Position numbers and translations under genes: made by a program
The notes under the pieces: generated by a model
The model's database searches: none
The model's input: the letters and a program-made list of their open reading frames with translations, nothing else
What the model was told of the DNA's origin: nothing
Shown here: piece by piece, positions 54,245-63,644 of the stretch
How the letters are laid out: every line of letters begins with the position of its first letter
Numbering within the stretch: position 1 is the first letter of the stretch
Origin: JAAYAE01 sp963678395
GTDB lineage: Bacteria > Bacillota > Negativicutes > Acidaminococcales > Acidaminococcaceae
Reading direction: 5' to 3'
DNA: 64,000 bases
Assembly: GCA_963678395.1 (NCBI GenBank)
Contig: OY782827.1
Coordinates: 868,001 to 932,000 of the forward strand

Positions 54245-55018
54245 ATGAACAATCAAATTGAAACTATTGAAGAGCTACTTTTAAATTCTATACCAAGTAT
54301 AAAGACACTTATTTTTGCTGGGTGGGTTTTGCGGTTGAATGCCGGCTATACTTATAGGGCTAATTGTATTTGTCCGTTACAGTATGATTCAGAGGATGAG
54401 TTTAGCGAAAAGCTTAAGGAATGTGAAGGCATTTTTGAGGCTAATGGTATTCCTCCTATTGTTAAGGTTACGGAGTTAATGCCTAATGAGTTGCGTGCTA
54501 TATTGGTTAATAGTGGTTATGTGAAAATAAAAACGGTAAACACTATGTGCGTGCCTTTAGCGGATATAAAAATAAATTCTGACGAGGAATTAGAGACGTT
54601 AGCCAAGGCGGCTGCTGAGTGGCTGGAAGCATCAACGAGGTTATCAGGTGTAACAGGAGAAGAATTGCAAAATGCTCATTGCTTGGGTATAAGAAATATT
54701 GCGGACAAAAGTATTTTTGTGAAAGCTAAAAAGGATAACAAGGTAATTGGCTGTGCCTATGGAACTTTGGAACGAGGATATATAGGAATATATGATCTGC
54801 ATGTTGACGAGCAATATCGCAACGAAGGTTTAGGAACGGCCATCTTTAATGAAATAGTTAAGTGGGCAAAGATCAATAAAGCGGATTATTTGTATTTAAT
54901 AGTCCACAGTAAAAATTATAATGCCATAAATATTTATAAAAAAATGGGTTTTGAAAATATTTACACCTATGATTTCTATAAGAAAGCAGATTCTATGTAT
55001 GAAGTCATAGATGGTTGA
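54245..55018 (+). CDS. GNAT-family N-acetyltransferase
   Basis: The 257-residue protein has a divergent N-terminal half (LIFAGWVLRLNAGYTYRANC) typical of two-domain GNAT enzymes. The C-terminal GNAT core runs from ~160: IFVKAKKDNKVIGCAYG, then acetyl-CoA loop LHVDEQYRNEGLGTAIF and NYNAINIYKKMGFEN. The substrate is unknown. The frame is intact, although the region around it is decayed. A terminator follows at 55041-55082. Confidence 0.88.
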   Translation: MNNQIETIEELLLNSIPSIKTLIFAGWVLRLNAGYTYRANCICPLQYDSEDEFSEKLKECEGIFEANGIPPIVKVTELMPNELRAILVNSGYVKIKTVNTMCVPLADIKINSDEELETLAKAAAEWLEASTRLSGVTGEELQNAHCLGIRNIADKSIFVKAKKDNKVIGCAYGTLERGYIGIYDLHVDEQYRNEGLGTAIFNEIVKWAKINKADYLYLIVHSKNYNAINIYKKMGFENIYTYDFYKKADSMYEVIDG

Positions 55019-55040
55019 TGAAAATTTAAACACGCAAATA

Positions 55041-55082
55041 AAAACCTGAAACTTTTGCTGAAAAGGAGCTTCAGGTTTTATT
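55041..55082 (+). terminator. Terminator after the GNAT gene
   Basis: AAAACCTGAA and TTCAGGTTTT arms, then TATTATT. Confidence 0.75.
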
Positions 55083-55866
55083 ATTGTAAATATTTTATAT
55101 TTATTTTGCTAGCATTGTAAAGCCTCTGGTAAGGCATGTAGGCTATAAACTAGATGTAGTCAAGCTAGGCAGTGCAACACAGAAATTGGGCACTCTTTGA
55201 GTGGCGTTTTTGAGTATCAAGAGCCCTTGAAAAGTGGTGCAAAAGCGAGTAGGATTATTATGTAAGAAGAGGTAAGAGGCGCGGAAAAATTACTAAAAAA
55301 ACAAACCTAGGCAATCAAGTAATAAGTGATGTTTTGGAGAACTTTTGTGCAAGTCTCACATAGCTAAAAAGGCGAGTAAATAGGCTGAAAATCTGCAAAA
55401 TGTTCTTCTGAATTGGTAAAAGCTTTTCCAGAAAGTTTCTATAAGTATTTGACAATAAAACTTGCTAAATTTTTTAATATTATCAAGTTTTATCGAATAG
55501 TTATTAAAAACAATAAGGAGATGATGGAAATGGGTGTGGGAAAAGATGTATTCTTTTGAACAAAATTGTCTAAGCAGAATATTTTTTTTATAGCACACAT
55601 TTGAAAAATGCAGAGCCCGGTATAGGAATAAAATTGGTAGAACTTAAAGAGTCTAGAGCTGTTAAAAATGGGTTATGCATTGCCATTACGGTAGAGGGCA
55701 GAGAAATTAATAAAGTTAAGGTTAGTAAAAATATTTATGATGGAAGTAACACAAATAGAACCTTTTGGTAACGGGCGCCCTATTTATATTGTAATTAATA
55801 GCAATATTAAAATGCCAATATGAATATTTAGTTATATGCGTAGAGAGAGAACAGGGAGATGAAATC
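55083..55866. other. 784-nt region without an intact gene
   Basis: No convincing gene is present. A stop-free plus-strand stretch at about 55590-55770 reads LKNAEPGIGIKLVELKESRA and later VEGREINKVKVSKNIYDG, without a good start. It looks like the end of an old gene that I do not recognise. A good ribosome site near 55517 leads only to an 8-codon frame. The last ~60 nt before 55867 contain the leader and GGGAG site of the thiolase gene. Confidence 0.5.
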
Positions 55867-57048
55867 ATGCGTGAAGTAGTAATTGCAAGTGCCGTAAGGA
55901 CAGCAGTAGGTAAGTTTAATGGAGGACTTGCTGGGTTATCAGCACAAGAAATAGGTGCGATTGTTATTAAGGAGGCTCTTAGCAGAGCTAAGATTAGCCC
56001 GGCACAAGTAGACGAGGTTATTTTTGGCAATGTTTTGCAGGCAGGACTAGGGCAAAATTCGGCTAGGCAGGCAAGTATTTTAGGCGGAGTTCCTGTAGAG
56101 GTCCCCGCTTTTACAGTTAACAAGGTTTGTGGTTCAGGGCTGAAAAGTGTTGAGTTGGCAGTACAGGCTATTCGTGCAGGAGATGCAGATATTATAGTTG
56201 CTGGTGGCATGGAGAGTATGACAAATGCGCCTTTTGTTACTAGCGCAAAAGCAAGATGGGGTCTTCGTATGGGAGATTCTACTCTTACAGATGTTATGAT
56301 AAAAGACGGCTTGTGGGATGCTTTTAATGATTATCATATGGGCATCACTTCTGAGAATGTGGCAGAAAAATATGGCGTTACACGTGAAGAGCAAGACCAC
56401 GCGGCTTATGAATCACAGACAAAAGCTTGTGCAGCTATAAAAAACGGGTCTTTTAAAGCAGAAATTGTGCCAGTAACAATTAAGACCAAAAAAGGCGAAG
56501 TAATTTTTGATACTGATGAGTTCCCTCGCGAAGGAACCACGCTGGAAGGATTAGCAAAATTAAAACCTGCCTTTAAAAAAGACGGTACAGTAACAGCTGG
56601 TAATGCATCTGGCATTAATGATGGCGGAGCAGCTTTAGTGGTGATGTCAGCAGATAAGGCTAAGGAGTTAGGTATTACAGCTATGGCACGTGTTATATCT
56701 TATGCATCTACAGGCGTAGATCCAAAATATATGGGTCTAGGCCCTATTTCTGCGTCTCGCAAGGCTTTAGATAAAGCGCAGTTAACGATGCAAGATATTG
56801 ATTTGATTGAGGCAAATGAGGCTTTTGCAGCTCAGTTTGTAGAGGTGGGCAAGGAGCTTAAGTTTGATAAAACAAAAGTTAACGTCAATGGTGGTGCTAT
56901 TGCAATAGGGCATCCTATTGGTGCAAGTGGTGCTCGCATTCTTGTAACTTTGCTTTATGCTCTCAAGGCACGTAATAAAAAAATAGGACTTGCTACACTA
57001 TGTATCGGTGGCGGACAGGGAACGTCTACCATTGTAGAACTCATTTAA
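55867..57048 (+). CDS. thlA: Acetyl-CoA acetyltransferase (thiolase)
   Basis: Joins two acetyl-CoA to acetoacetyl-CoA in butyrate formation, or works in reverse. The 393-residue protein has the active Cys in NKVCGSGLKS (near 88), GGMESMTNAPF, the His in AIGHPIGASGARI and the second Cys in LCIGGGQGTS. It is the first gene of a tight run with acyl-CoA dehydrogenase, Etf, Hbd and crotonase. Confidence 0.95.
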   Translation: MREVVIASAVRTAVGKFNGGLAGLSAQEIGAIVIKEALSRAKISPAQVDEVIFGNVLQAGLGQNSARQASILGGVPVEVPAFTVNKVCGSGLKSVELAVQAIRAGDADIIVAGGMESMTNAPFVTSAKARWGLRMGDSTLTDVMIKDGLWDAFNDYHMGITSENVAEKYGVTREEQDHAAYESQTKACAAIKNGSFKAEIVPVTIKTKKGEVIFDTDEFPREGTTLEGLAKLKPAFKKDGTVTAGNASGINDGGAALVVMSADKAKELGITAMARVISYASTGVDPKYMGLGPISASRKALDKAQLTMQDIDLIEANEAFAAQFVEVGKELKFDKTKVNVNGGAIAIGHPIGASGARILVTLLYALKARNKKIGLATLCIGGGQGTSTIVELI

Positions 57049-57067
57049 GGAAAGAAGGTATTTGCAA

Positions 57068-58216
57068 ATGGAATTTGAATTAACAGAAGATCAACAGACG
57101 ATTCAACAAATGGCCAAGGAATTTGCAGAACAGAAATTAGCTCCTACTGTGGAAGAAAGAGAAGAGCAACATATTTTTGACAGAAGTCTCGTTAACGAGA
57201 TGTGTGAAGCTGGTTTTAATGGTATTTGCTTTCCAGAGGCCTATGGTGGTGCCGATGGAGATTATCTTAGCTATATTTTGGCAGTAGAAGAGCTTTCTAA
57301 AGTAGACGATGGCATGGGTATTACTTTATCTGTAAATGTGTCTTTGTGTGCTGGCCCCATTATGTCTTATGGCACAGAGGAACAAAAGCAAAAATACCTA
57401 CGGCCTATTGCTGAAGGTGCACATATTGGAGCCTTTGGACTTACAGAACCTAATGCAGGTACTGATGCAGCTTCGCAGCAAACGGTAGCGAAATTGGAAG
57501 GCGACCACTATATTTTAAACGGCAACAAGATTTTTATTACTAATGGTAGCGAAGCTGATACCTATGTGGTTTTTGCCATGACAGATAAAGGAAAGGGATT
57601 GAAAGGTATCTCCGCATTTATATTGGAAAAAGGTATGCCTGGTTTTACTTTTGGCAAGAGGGAAAGCAAAATGGGCGGACACACATCTATCACCACAGAA
57701 TTGGTATTTAAGGATGTTAAGGTACCTAAGGAAAATCTTTTGGGCAAAGAAGGCGAAGGTTTTAAGATTGCTATGACAACATTGGATGCTGGGCGTATTG
57801 GTGTTGCTGCCCAAGCTTTGGGCATTGCTGATGCAGCTATGAATTATGCTATTAAATATTCCAAGGAGAGGGTGCAGTTTGGTAAGCCAATTTCCTCTTT
57901 CCAAGCAATTGCTTTTAAAATCGCCGATATGGCAATAAAAATTGATGCGGCACGCTTCCTAGTATATAGAGCAGCGTGTCTAAAAAATGCAGGTAAGCCT
58001 TTTTCCAAAGAAGCGGCTATGGCAAAAGCCTATGCTTCAGATGTAGCAATGGAAGTTACAACTGATGCGGTACAAGTTTATGGCGGTTACGGTTATACTA
58101 CAGATTATCCCGTTGAGCGACTTATGCGTAATGCTAAGATCACCCAAATATATGAGGGAACTAATGAAGTGCAACGTATGGTAATATCGGGAGCACTTTT
58201 GAGAGAGACGAAATGA
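57068..58216 (+). CDS. bcd: Short-chain acyl-CoA (butyryl-CoA) dehydrogenase
   Basis: FAD enzyme of 382 residues. The sequence shows FGLTEPNAGTDAASQQ, FITNGSEADTY, and the catalytic Glu in IYEGTNEVQRM near the C-terminus. QVYGGYGYTTDYPVER is also typical. With EtfAB next door it probably forms the crotonyl-CoA reducing complex, possibly electron-bifurcating to ferredoxin. The ATG at 57068 is preferred over the TTG at 57062. Confidence 0.93.
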   Translation: MEFELTEDQQTIQQMAKEFAEQKLAPTVEEREEQHIFDRSLVNEMCEAGFNGICFPEAYGGADGDYLSYILAVEELSKVDDGMGITLSVNVSLCAGPIMSYGTEEQKQKYLRPIAEGAHIGAFGLTEPNAGTDAASQQTVAKLEGDHYILNGNKIFITNGSEADTYVVFAMTDKGKGLKGISAFILEKGMPGFTFGKRESKMGGHTSITTELVFKDVKVPKENLLGKEGEGFKIAMTTLDAGRIGVAAQALGIADAAMNYAIKYSKERVQFGKPISSFQAIAFKIADMAIKIDAARFLVYRAACLKNAGKPFSKEAAMAKAYASDVAMEVTTDAVQVYGGYGYTTDYPVERLMRNAKITQIYEGTNEVQRMVISGALLRETK

Positions 58217-58254
58217 TTATTTTAGTTTAATTTATTACTTGGGAGGCAAAACGA

Positions 58255-59043
58255 ATGGAAATCGTAGTGTGTATCAAACAAGTACCGGATACAACAGAGG
58301 TAAAAATAGATCCGGTAACTAATACATTGATTAGGCAAGGCGTACCTAGTATTGTTAACCCCTTTGACAAGAATGCTTTAGAAGCAGCACTGCAACTTAA
58401 AGATAAGTATGGTGCTCATGTTACAGTAATTTCAATGGGGCCGCCTCAGGCTAAATATGCCCTAAAAGAATGTTTATCTATGGGGGCTGATACCGCCATA
58501 TTGGTAAGTGATCGTGCTTTTGGTGGTGCGGATACTTTGGCCACTAGCTATACTTTAGCAGCTTGCATCAAGAAGATTGGCAAGGTAGATGTGATTTTCT
58601 GTGGCAAGCAGGCTATTGATGGCGATACGGCGCAAGTAGGGTCGGAAACAGCGGAGCATTTAGATATAGCACAAGTGACTTATGCTGCCAAACTGGAAAT
58701 TAAAGGCGATACGGCTATAGTTGATAGAGAATGCGAAGATGGTTATGAAGTACTTGAAGTAAAAATGCCTGTGCTTATTTCTGTTATTAAATCAGCGGCC
58801 TTTGAACCTCGTTTCCCTACTATAAAAGGAAAAATGAGGGCTAATAGAGTAGAGATTGCTGTTTGGAGTGCTGCAGATGTTCAGGCAGATGAAAAAAGAA
58901 TAGGCCTTACCGGTTCTCCCACCAAGGTTAGCAAGATTTTTAGCCCTCCAAGGCGTGTTCAAGGAATCCTTATTGATGAGCCTACGGCTAAGGAAAGCGT
59001 TACTGTTTTGTTAGATAAACTCGCTGAAGCTAAAATTGTCTAA
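58255..59043 (+). CDS. etfB: Electron transfer flavoprotein, beta subunit
   Basis: The 262-residue subunit starts VVCIKQVPDTTEVKIDP, and has CGKQAIDGDTAQVG, a family signature, and the FEPRFPTIKGKMRANR stretch. It carries the second FAD in bifurcating Etf. GGGAGGC precedes the start. It lies directly before the EtfA gene. Confidence 0.94.
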   Translation: MEIVVCIKQVPDTTEVKIDPVTNTLIRQGVPSIVNPFDKNALEAALQLKDKYGAHVTVISMGPPQAKYALKECLSMGADTAILVSDRAFGGADTLATSYTLAACIKKIGKVDVIFCGKQAIDGDTAQVGSETAEHLDIAQVTYAAKLEIKGDTAIVDRECEDGYEVLEVKMPVLISVIKSAAFEPRFPTIKGKMRANRVEIAVWSAADVQADEKRIGLTGSPTKVSKIFSPPRRVQGILIDEPTAKESVTVLLDKLAEAKIV

Positions 59044-59060
59044 TACGGAGGGAAACTAAA

Positions 59061-60258
59061 ATGGCAGTTATAATAGATGAAGAAAAGTGTATAGGTTGTG
59101 GAATTTGTGAAACCACATGTCCCTTTGGTGCTATTACTTTGAAAAATAGCAAGGCAGTAATTGGCTTAGCTTGTACTCAATGTGGGGCGTGTGTTGATGT
59201 TTGTCCTGTTGGTGCTATTAGTCGTGTGGAAGTGGCGCAGGAAGTAACTATGGACAAGACACAGTATAAGAATGTGTGGGTATATATTGAAACGGTTGAA
59301 GGAAAAAATCAAAAATGTTAGCCTTGAATTATTGGGCGAGGGGCGTAAATTAGCGGACAAGATGGGACAGCATTTAGCTGGTGTTTTACTTGGAAAAGAT
59401 GTAGAACATCTATCTAAAGATATATTTGCTGCAGGTGCTGATGAGGTTTATTTGGTGGAAGCTGATGAATTGGCACATTATAATACGGACGGATACACAA
59501 CAGTAGTTGCTGATTTAATACAAGAGCATAAGCCATCTGTAGTGTTAGTGGGAGCTACCAATGACGGTCGTGATTTAGGACCTAGGATTGCCAGCCGTAT
59601 AGCTACAGGGTTAACGGCAGATTGTACAGGCTTAGCTATTGATGAAGAAACAGGGCTAGTTGCGTGGACGAGGCCTGCTTTTGGCGGAAATATTATGGCT
59701 ACAATTCTTTGTCCGGAGCATAGGCCACAAATGGGTACAGTACGTCCATCTGTGTTTAAGAAACCTCTGCTTGATTATGATAAATGTGGAAAAATAATCA
59801 GGGTGAAGAGTACTGTAAAAGCGGAAGATATTCGTACTAAACTTACTGATGTAGTGAAGGTTTGCACAACCTGTTGTAACTTAGAAGAAGCTGATATTAT
59901 TGTTTCCGGTGGGCGTGGATTGGGCAAACCTGAGAATTTTAAGTTAGTCGAAGATTTGGCCGAAGTATTAGGTGCTACTGTAGGTGCATCTAGAGCTGCT
60001 GTGGATGCTGGTTGGAAGCCTCATATGTGTCAAGTCGGGCAGACAGGCAAGACGGTAGGACCTAAGATTTATATTGCTTGTGGTATTTCAGGAGCTGTTC
60101 AGCATTTGGTAGGCATGTCTTCATCGGATATTATCATTGCCATTAATCGGGATAAAGATGCACCTATATTCCAAGTTGCAAATTATGGCATTGTGGGCGA
60201 TGTTTTGGAGGTATTACCAATCATGACAGAAGAGTTTAAGAAACGGAAAGCATGTTAG
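59061..60258 (+). pseudogene. etfA: Electron transfer flavoprotein alpha subunit with N-terminal ferredoxin domain, frameshifted at an A6 run
   Basis: The first frame (59061-59321) holds two [4Fe-4S] motifs, CIGCGICETTCPFGAI and CTQCGACVDVCPVGAI, and then KNVWVYIETVEGK. At A6 59303-59308 the frame breaks. Dropping one A gives VEGKIKNVSLELLGEGRKLA, leading into a complete EtfA (FAD-binding GQTGKTVGPKIYIACGISGA near the C-terminus). Total length is 3n+1, so repair gives about 398 residues. Ferredoxin-EtfA fusions are known in anaerobes. Because all partner genes are intact, a sequencing error or transcript slippage is as likely as true loss. Confidence 0.9.
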
Positions 60259-60269
60259 GAGGTAGAAAA

Positions 60270-61130
60270 ATGGAATTTTCTAAGGTAATGATTATTGGTG
60301 CCGGGCAAATGGGTGCAGGCGTCGCCCAGGTTATGGCTCAAAGCGGTATTACGGTAGTTTTACGTGATATTAAACAATGCTTTTTGAACAAGGGCGTTAC
60401 TACTATCGATAAAAATTTAAGCTGCAGCGTTGCCAAGGGTAAGCTTACTGATGATGAGAAAAAGACCATTTTGGGGCGCATTAGCTGTATTGTCGATTTA
60501 GATAAAACTAATTGTGATGTTGACCTTGTTATTGAAGCAGCAACCGAAAATATTGCTATAAAGAAAGAAATTTTTAAAACTCTTGATGAGCTTTGCCCGG
60601 AAAAAACTATTTTGGCAAGCAATACGTCTTCAGTTTCAATTACCATGCTAGCTGCCACGACTAAACGTCCGGATAAATTTGTCGGTATGCATTTCTTTAA
60701 TCCTGCACCAGTTATGAAGTTGGTGGAAGTAACAAAAGGGTTAGGCACTTCTGAGGCTACTTTTTCTGCCATTAAAGCTTTGGCAGAAAAAGTAGGGAAG
60801 AGTCCTGTCAGTGTTAATGATGCCCCAGGTTTTGTGGGTAATAGGATTATGATTCCTATGATTAATGAGGCTATTTTCACCTTAATGGAAGGCGTTGCTA
60901 GCGCTGAAGATATTGATAACGTAGCAAAGCTAGGTTTTGCCCACCCTATGGGACCATTGGCATTATCTGATCTTATTGGCAATGATACAGTTCTAGCTAT
61001 TATGGAAGTATTGTATGCAGGATATGGAGACCCAAAATACCGTCCTGCGCAATTGCTTCGCAAAATGGTAGAAGCAGGTTATCTAGGGCGTAAAACTGGC
61101 AAAGGGTTTTATGATTATAACAAACAATAA
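60270..61130 (+). CDS. hbd: 3-hydroxybutyryl-CoA dehydrogenase
   Basis: NAD(P)-dependent enzyme of 286 residues for acetoacetyl-CoA/3-hydroxybutyryl-CoA. The dinucleotide loop is IGAGQMGAGVAQVMAQ. The catalytic His is in MHFFNPAPVMKLVEV and the partner segment in VNDAPGFVGNRI. The ATG at 60270 follows TAGGAGGT. A long antisense frame exists but is a shadow. Confidence 0.95.
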   Translation: MEFSKVMIIGAGQMGAGVAQVMAQSGITVVLRDIKQCFLNKGVTTIDKNLSCSVAKGKLTDDEKKTILGRISCIVDLDKTNCDVDLVIEAATENIAIKKEIFKTLDELCPEKTILASNTSSVSITMLAATTKRPDKFVGMHFFNPAPVMKLVEVTKGLGTSEATFSAIKALAEKVGKSPVSVNDAPGFVGNRIMIPMINEAIFTLMEGVASAEDIDNVAKLGFAHPMGPLALSDLIGNDTVLAIMEVLYAGYGDPKYRPAQLLRKMVEAGYLGRKTGKGFYDYNKQ

Positions 61131-61171
61131 AAAAGAGCTGTTTTTAAAGCGTTAATTTAGGAGTGGTAATC

Positions 61172-61957
61172 ATGAATGAATATAAAAATTTGCTTGTGCA
61201 AACGGAACAAGGTATTACAGTTGTCACAATTAATAGGCCAAAGTCCTTGAACGCATTAAATAGTGCTACTTTAGACGAAATGAAACAATTGTTTGCTATA
61301 TTAGCCAAAGATGAATTGACTAAAATAGTTATAATTACTGGTGGTGGCGAAAGTGTTTTTGTAGCTGGAGCCGACATAGTAGAAATGCAAAAGCTTAATG
61401 CCCTAGAAAGCAGAAATTTTTCTATTTTGGGACAGGCTGTATTTAGCGCGATAGAGAATTTGCCTCAGATTGTAATAGCGGCTGTTAATGGTTATGCTTT
61501 AGGCGGTGGTTGCGAACTAGCCATGGCTTGCGATATTCGTATTGCGTCTAGTAAAGCAGTATTTGGCCAACCGGAAGTTTCTTTGGGCATTATTCCCGGT
61601 TTTGGTGGTACACAGCGTTTAGCACAACTTGTAGGTAAAGGAAGGGCCAAGGAAATAATCTGTACCGCAAATATGCTTAAGGCAGAGGAAGCTTATAGGA
61701 TTGGCCTAGTCAATGCTATGGTGGAACCTAACGAGCTAATGAATGCGGTGAAAGTTATGGCCAACAAAATTATGTCTAAAGCACCAATTGCTGTTCAATT
61801 AGCTAAAGATGCTATTAATCATAGTTCAGATATGAGTTTACAAGCAGGGTTAGCTTATGAAGCAGATAACTTTGGTATCTGCTTTGCCACAGATGATCAA
61901 AAGGAAGGCATGAAGGCCTATGTAGAGAAGCGTAAGCCGGTCTTTACGGAAAAATGA
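61172..61957 (+). CDS. crt: Crotonase / enoyl-CoA hydratase (3-hydroxybutyryl-CoA dehydratase)
   Basis: The 261-residue crotonase has VTINRPKSLNALN, the oxyanion loop AGADIVEMQ and ALGGGCELAMACDIRIAS with the first catalytic Glu. PEVSLGIIPGFGGTQRL carries the second. It hydrates crotonyl-CoA, linking 3-hydroxybutyryl-CoA to the Bcd substrate. The ATG at 61172 follows TAGGAG. It is the last gene of the operon, before a strong terminator. Confidence 0.94.
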   Translation: MNEYKNLLVQTEQGITVVTINRPKSLNALNSATLDEMKQLFAILAKDELTKIVIITGGGESVFVAGADIVEMQKLNALESRNFSILGQAVFSAIENLPQIVIAAVNGYALGGGCELAMACDIRIASSKAVFGQPEVSLGIIPGFGGTQRLAQLVGKGRAKEIICTANMLKAEEAYRIGLVNAMVEPNELMNAVKVMANKIMSKAPIAVQLAKDAINHSSDMSLQAGLAYEADNFGICFATDDQKEGMKAYVEKRKPVFTEK

Positions 61958-62023
61958 TTTTCTAGGAAAAGCAAAATTTAGAGAGCAATAAAAAAGAAAT
62001 ATAGCGAAATATATACTTTAAAT

Positions 62024-62072
62024 AAAAACCTGCAACTCTTTTATTTCAAGAGTTGCAGGTTTTTATTTTTTC
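62024..62072. terminator. Terminator between crt and the IclR gene
   Basis: Perfect 17-bp stem AAAAACCTGCAACTCTT with its complement, loop TTATTTC, then a T-rich run. It can act on both converging genes. Confidence 0.93.
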
Positions 62073-62094
62073 TGATTTCAATTCATTCTCAGTT

Positions 62095-62850
62095 TTACTG
62101 TTCAACCGCATAGCCAAGGGCAACAGATAATTGTTGGGCGTGTTTTTTAACTAGTTCTATTAAAGTCTGATAATCCTCTTTTTTTATGCGCAATATAGGA
62201 CAACTTATGCCAAGACCGGCAACTATATTGCCAAAACTATCAAATACAGGAGAACAAATACCTAAAGCACCATTTAGAGACTCGCCAAGAGTAATAGAAT
62301 AACCTTTTTGTCGAATTTCTTCTAACTGTAGTTTTAGTTTCTGGGCATCAGTAGTTGTATTATTAGTATATTTAGAAAGTTTTTTATGTAAATAGTTTTC
62401 AATAAAAGCTGGACTTTGGTAGGCTAGTAAAACTTTTCTAGCAGCACCACTGTGCAAGGGAATTGGAACGGTCAGGGGATAGATAACCTTAAGTGGTTGT
62501 GGACCATAGGCACTTTCTGCCATAATAGCATTATCCCCATCAATCAAGCTAAGATAGGCGTCTTCTTTGGTAGTAGCGGCGAGACTATCTAAGATAGGAC
62601 GTGCTAATTCTCTTAGATTCAAGTAGTTTGATGCTCGTATGCCTAAAATTATTAGAGCTGGACCTAAATAATATTTTGAAGATGAGCTGTCTTGTGCAAC
62701 AAAACGCGATTCTTTTAGTGCTAATAATAACCTATGAACTGTACTTGGTGCTAAAGAGGTTATTTCACAAAGCTCAGCTAATGAGCATTTTTTATGAGAT
62801 TTACTTAAAGCGTCTAGCAATAAAAGTGAACGGGTAACACTTTGAACCAT
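62095..62850 (-). CDS. IclR-family transcriptional regulator
   Basis: The 251-residue protein has an N-terminal winged helix (VTRSLLLLDALS, LAELCEITSLAPSTVHRLL). A C-terminal effector domain follows (YLSLIDGDNAIMAESAYG, ITLGESLNGALGICSPVFDS). IclR proteins bind as dimers of dimers to TTCCG-type palindromes and sense small organic acids. It points away from gctA, and two candidate operators lie between them, so control of the glutaconate pathway and of itself is likely. Confidence 0.9.
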   Translation of the reverse strand: MVQSVTRSLLLLDALSKSHKKCSLAELCEITSLAPSTVHRLLLALKESRFVAQDSSSSKYYLGPALIILGIRASNYLNLRELARPILDSLAATTKEDAYLSLIDGDNAIMAESAYGPQPLKVIYPLTVPIPLHSGAARKVLLAYQSPAFIENYLHKKLSKYTNNTTTDAQKLKLQLEEIRQKGYSITLGESLNGALGICSPVFDSFGNIVAGLGISCPILRIKKEDYQTLIELVKKHAQQLSVALGYAVEQ

Positions 62851-63239
62851 GTTGGCCTCCTGATTTAAGTCTAGGTTAATTATACAAAAAACAGAAAGTT
62901 TTTACAACAACAATATCCTCAAAAGTAAGTTAATAAAAGGCTTTCGGCAATTCAAAGCATTTTTTTTAGCTAATTCAATATTTGCAAAAGTTAGAAAATA
63001 AAAAAAAAGAAGGAATTAAAATAAAGATGCCGAATTGTTACTTGAAAGAAATGGAAGCAGTTCCATAATACGGAATGACAAACAAAAGGATTTGAACATA
63101 CGCCGATTTAATATTAACTTTGGAGTTATAAAAATCAGCACGTGTAGGTGGAATAAAGATAGTCGACTTTAGTGTCTTATTGTATTAGAGTAAGTCGCCC
63201 GTTAGATGGTCTGTTCAAGCCCAAATTCGGTCTAGCTAT
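62851..63239. other. Non-coding region upstream of the IclR gene
   Basis: AT-rich and without a gene. It holds the IclR ribosome site (GGAGGCC on the minus strand near 62860) and one candidate operator at 63061-63075. The remainder shows no clear structure. Confidence 0.5.
63061..63075. promoter_or_regulatory. Candidate IclR operator 1
   Basis: TTCCATAATACGGAA is an inverted repeat with TTCC/GGAA arms and a single asymmetric pair, close to the TTCCG-n5-CGGAA form typical of IclR-family sites. It lies about 210 nt before the IclR start. Confidence 0.5.
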
Positions 63240-63405
63240 TAATTGCATATATCCAAACGAAACTGAACGGGAGATTTATATTGTAATTTCGCAACAGGTT
63301 CTTGCATATTCAAATAGGTTACGGATTGATGAAAAAAATAAAACATAATATGACTACTTGAAATTAAAATTCAAGTTAAATTCTTTTTTTGATTCAGGAA
63401 AGTAA
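63240..63405 (-). mobile_element. Decayed remnant of the IS3 element
   Basis: About 165 nt resemble 46089-46260 of the intact IS3 copy. Shared stretches include ACGAAACTG, GGGAGATTTATATTG and CAACAGG.TCTTGCATATT, in the same order and orientation. It corresponds to the 3' end of orfB, with many substitutions and small gaps. The rest of the element and both inverted repeats are gone. Confidence 0.8.
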
Positions 63406-63534
63406 GAATTAGTTTGAATGTTCCCTAGATATTATCGTTCATTTAGAAGGATGGTATTGTTTTGTGCCTGCTATCTATAAAAGCTCAGTGCAAAGCAATA
63501 AAAAACGGTAGGGGATTTTCTACGCTAATATTAA

Positions 63535-63558
63535 CGGAATGCATTCCGCATTGCGAAA
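63535..63558. promoter_or_regulatory. Candidate IclR operator 2 upstream of gctA
   Basis: A perfect 14-bp palindrome CGGAATGCATTCCG (63535-63548) overlaps TTCCGCATTGCGAAA (63544-63558), which is one base from the symmetrical TTCCGCATTGCGGAA. The double site sits about 90 nt before the gctA start. It would suit an IclR tetramer. Confidence 0.6.
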
Positions 63559-63644
63559 TATAGAGTTTTGCTTTTACTCTCTATACCTAGTGTGGTAAGA
63601 GTTTTAATTGTTTTGGTTATTACATAAAAACAGGAGGTTTTTGT

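Noticed and set aside
60338..61063. 241-codon antisense frame over hbd
   Set aside because: A shadow of a strongly conserved gene; no ribosome site or family features.
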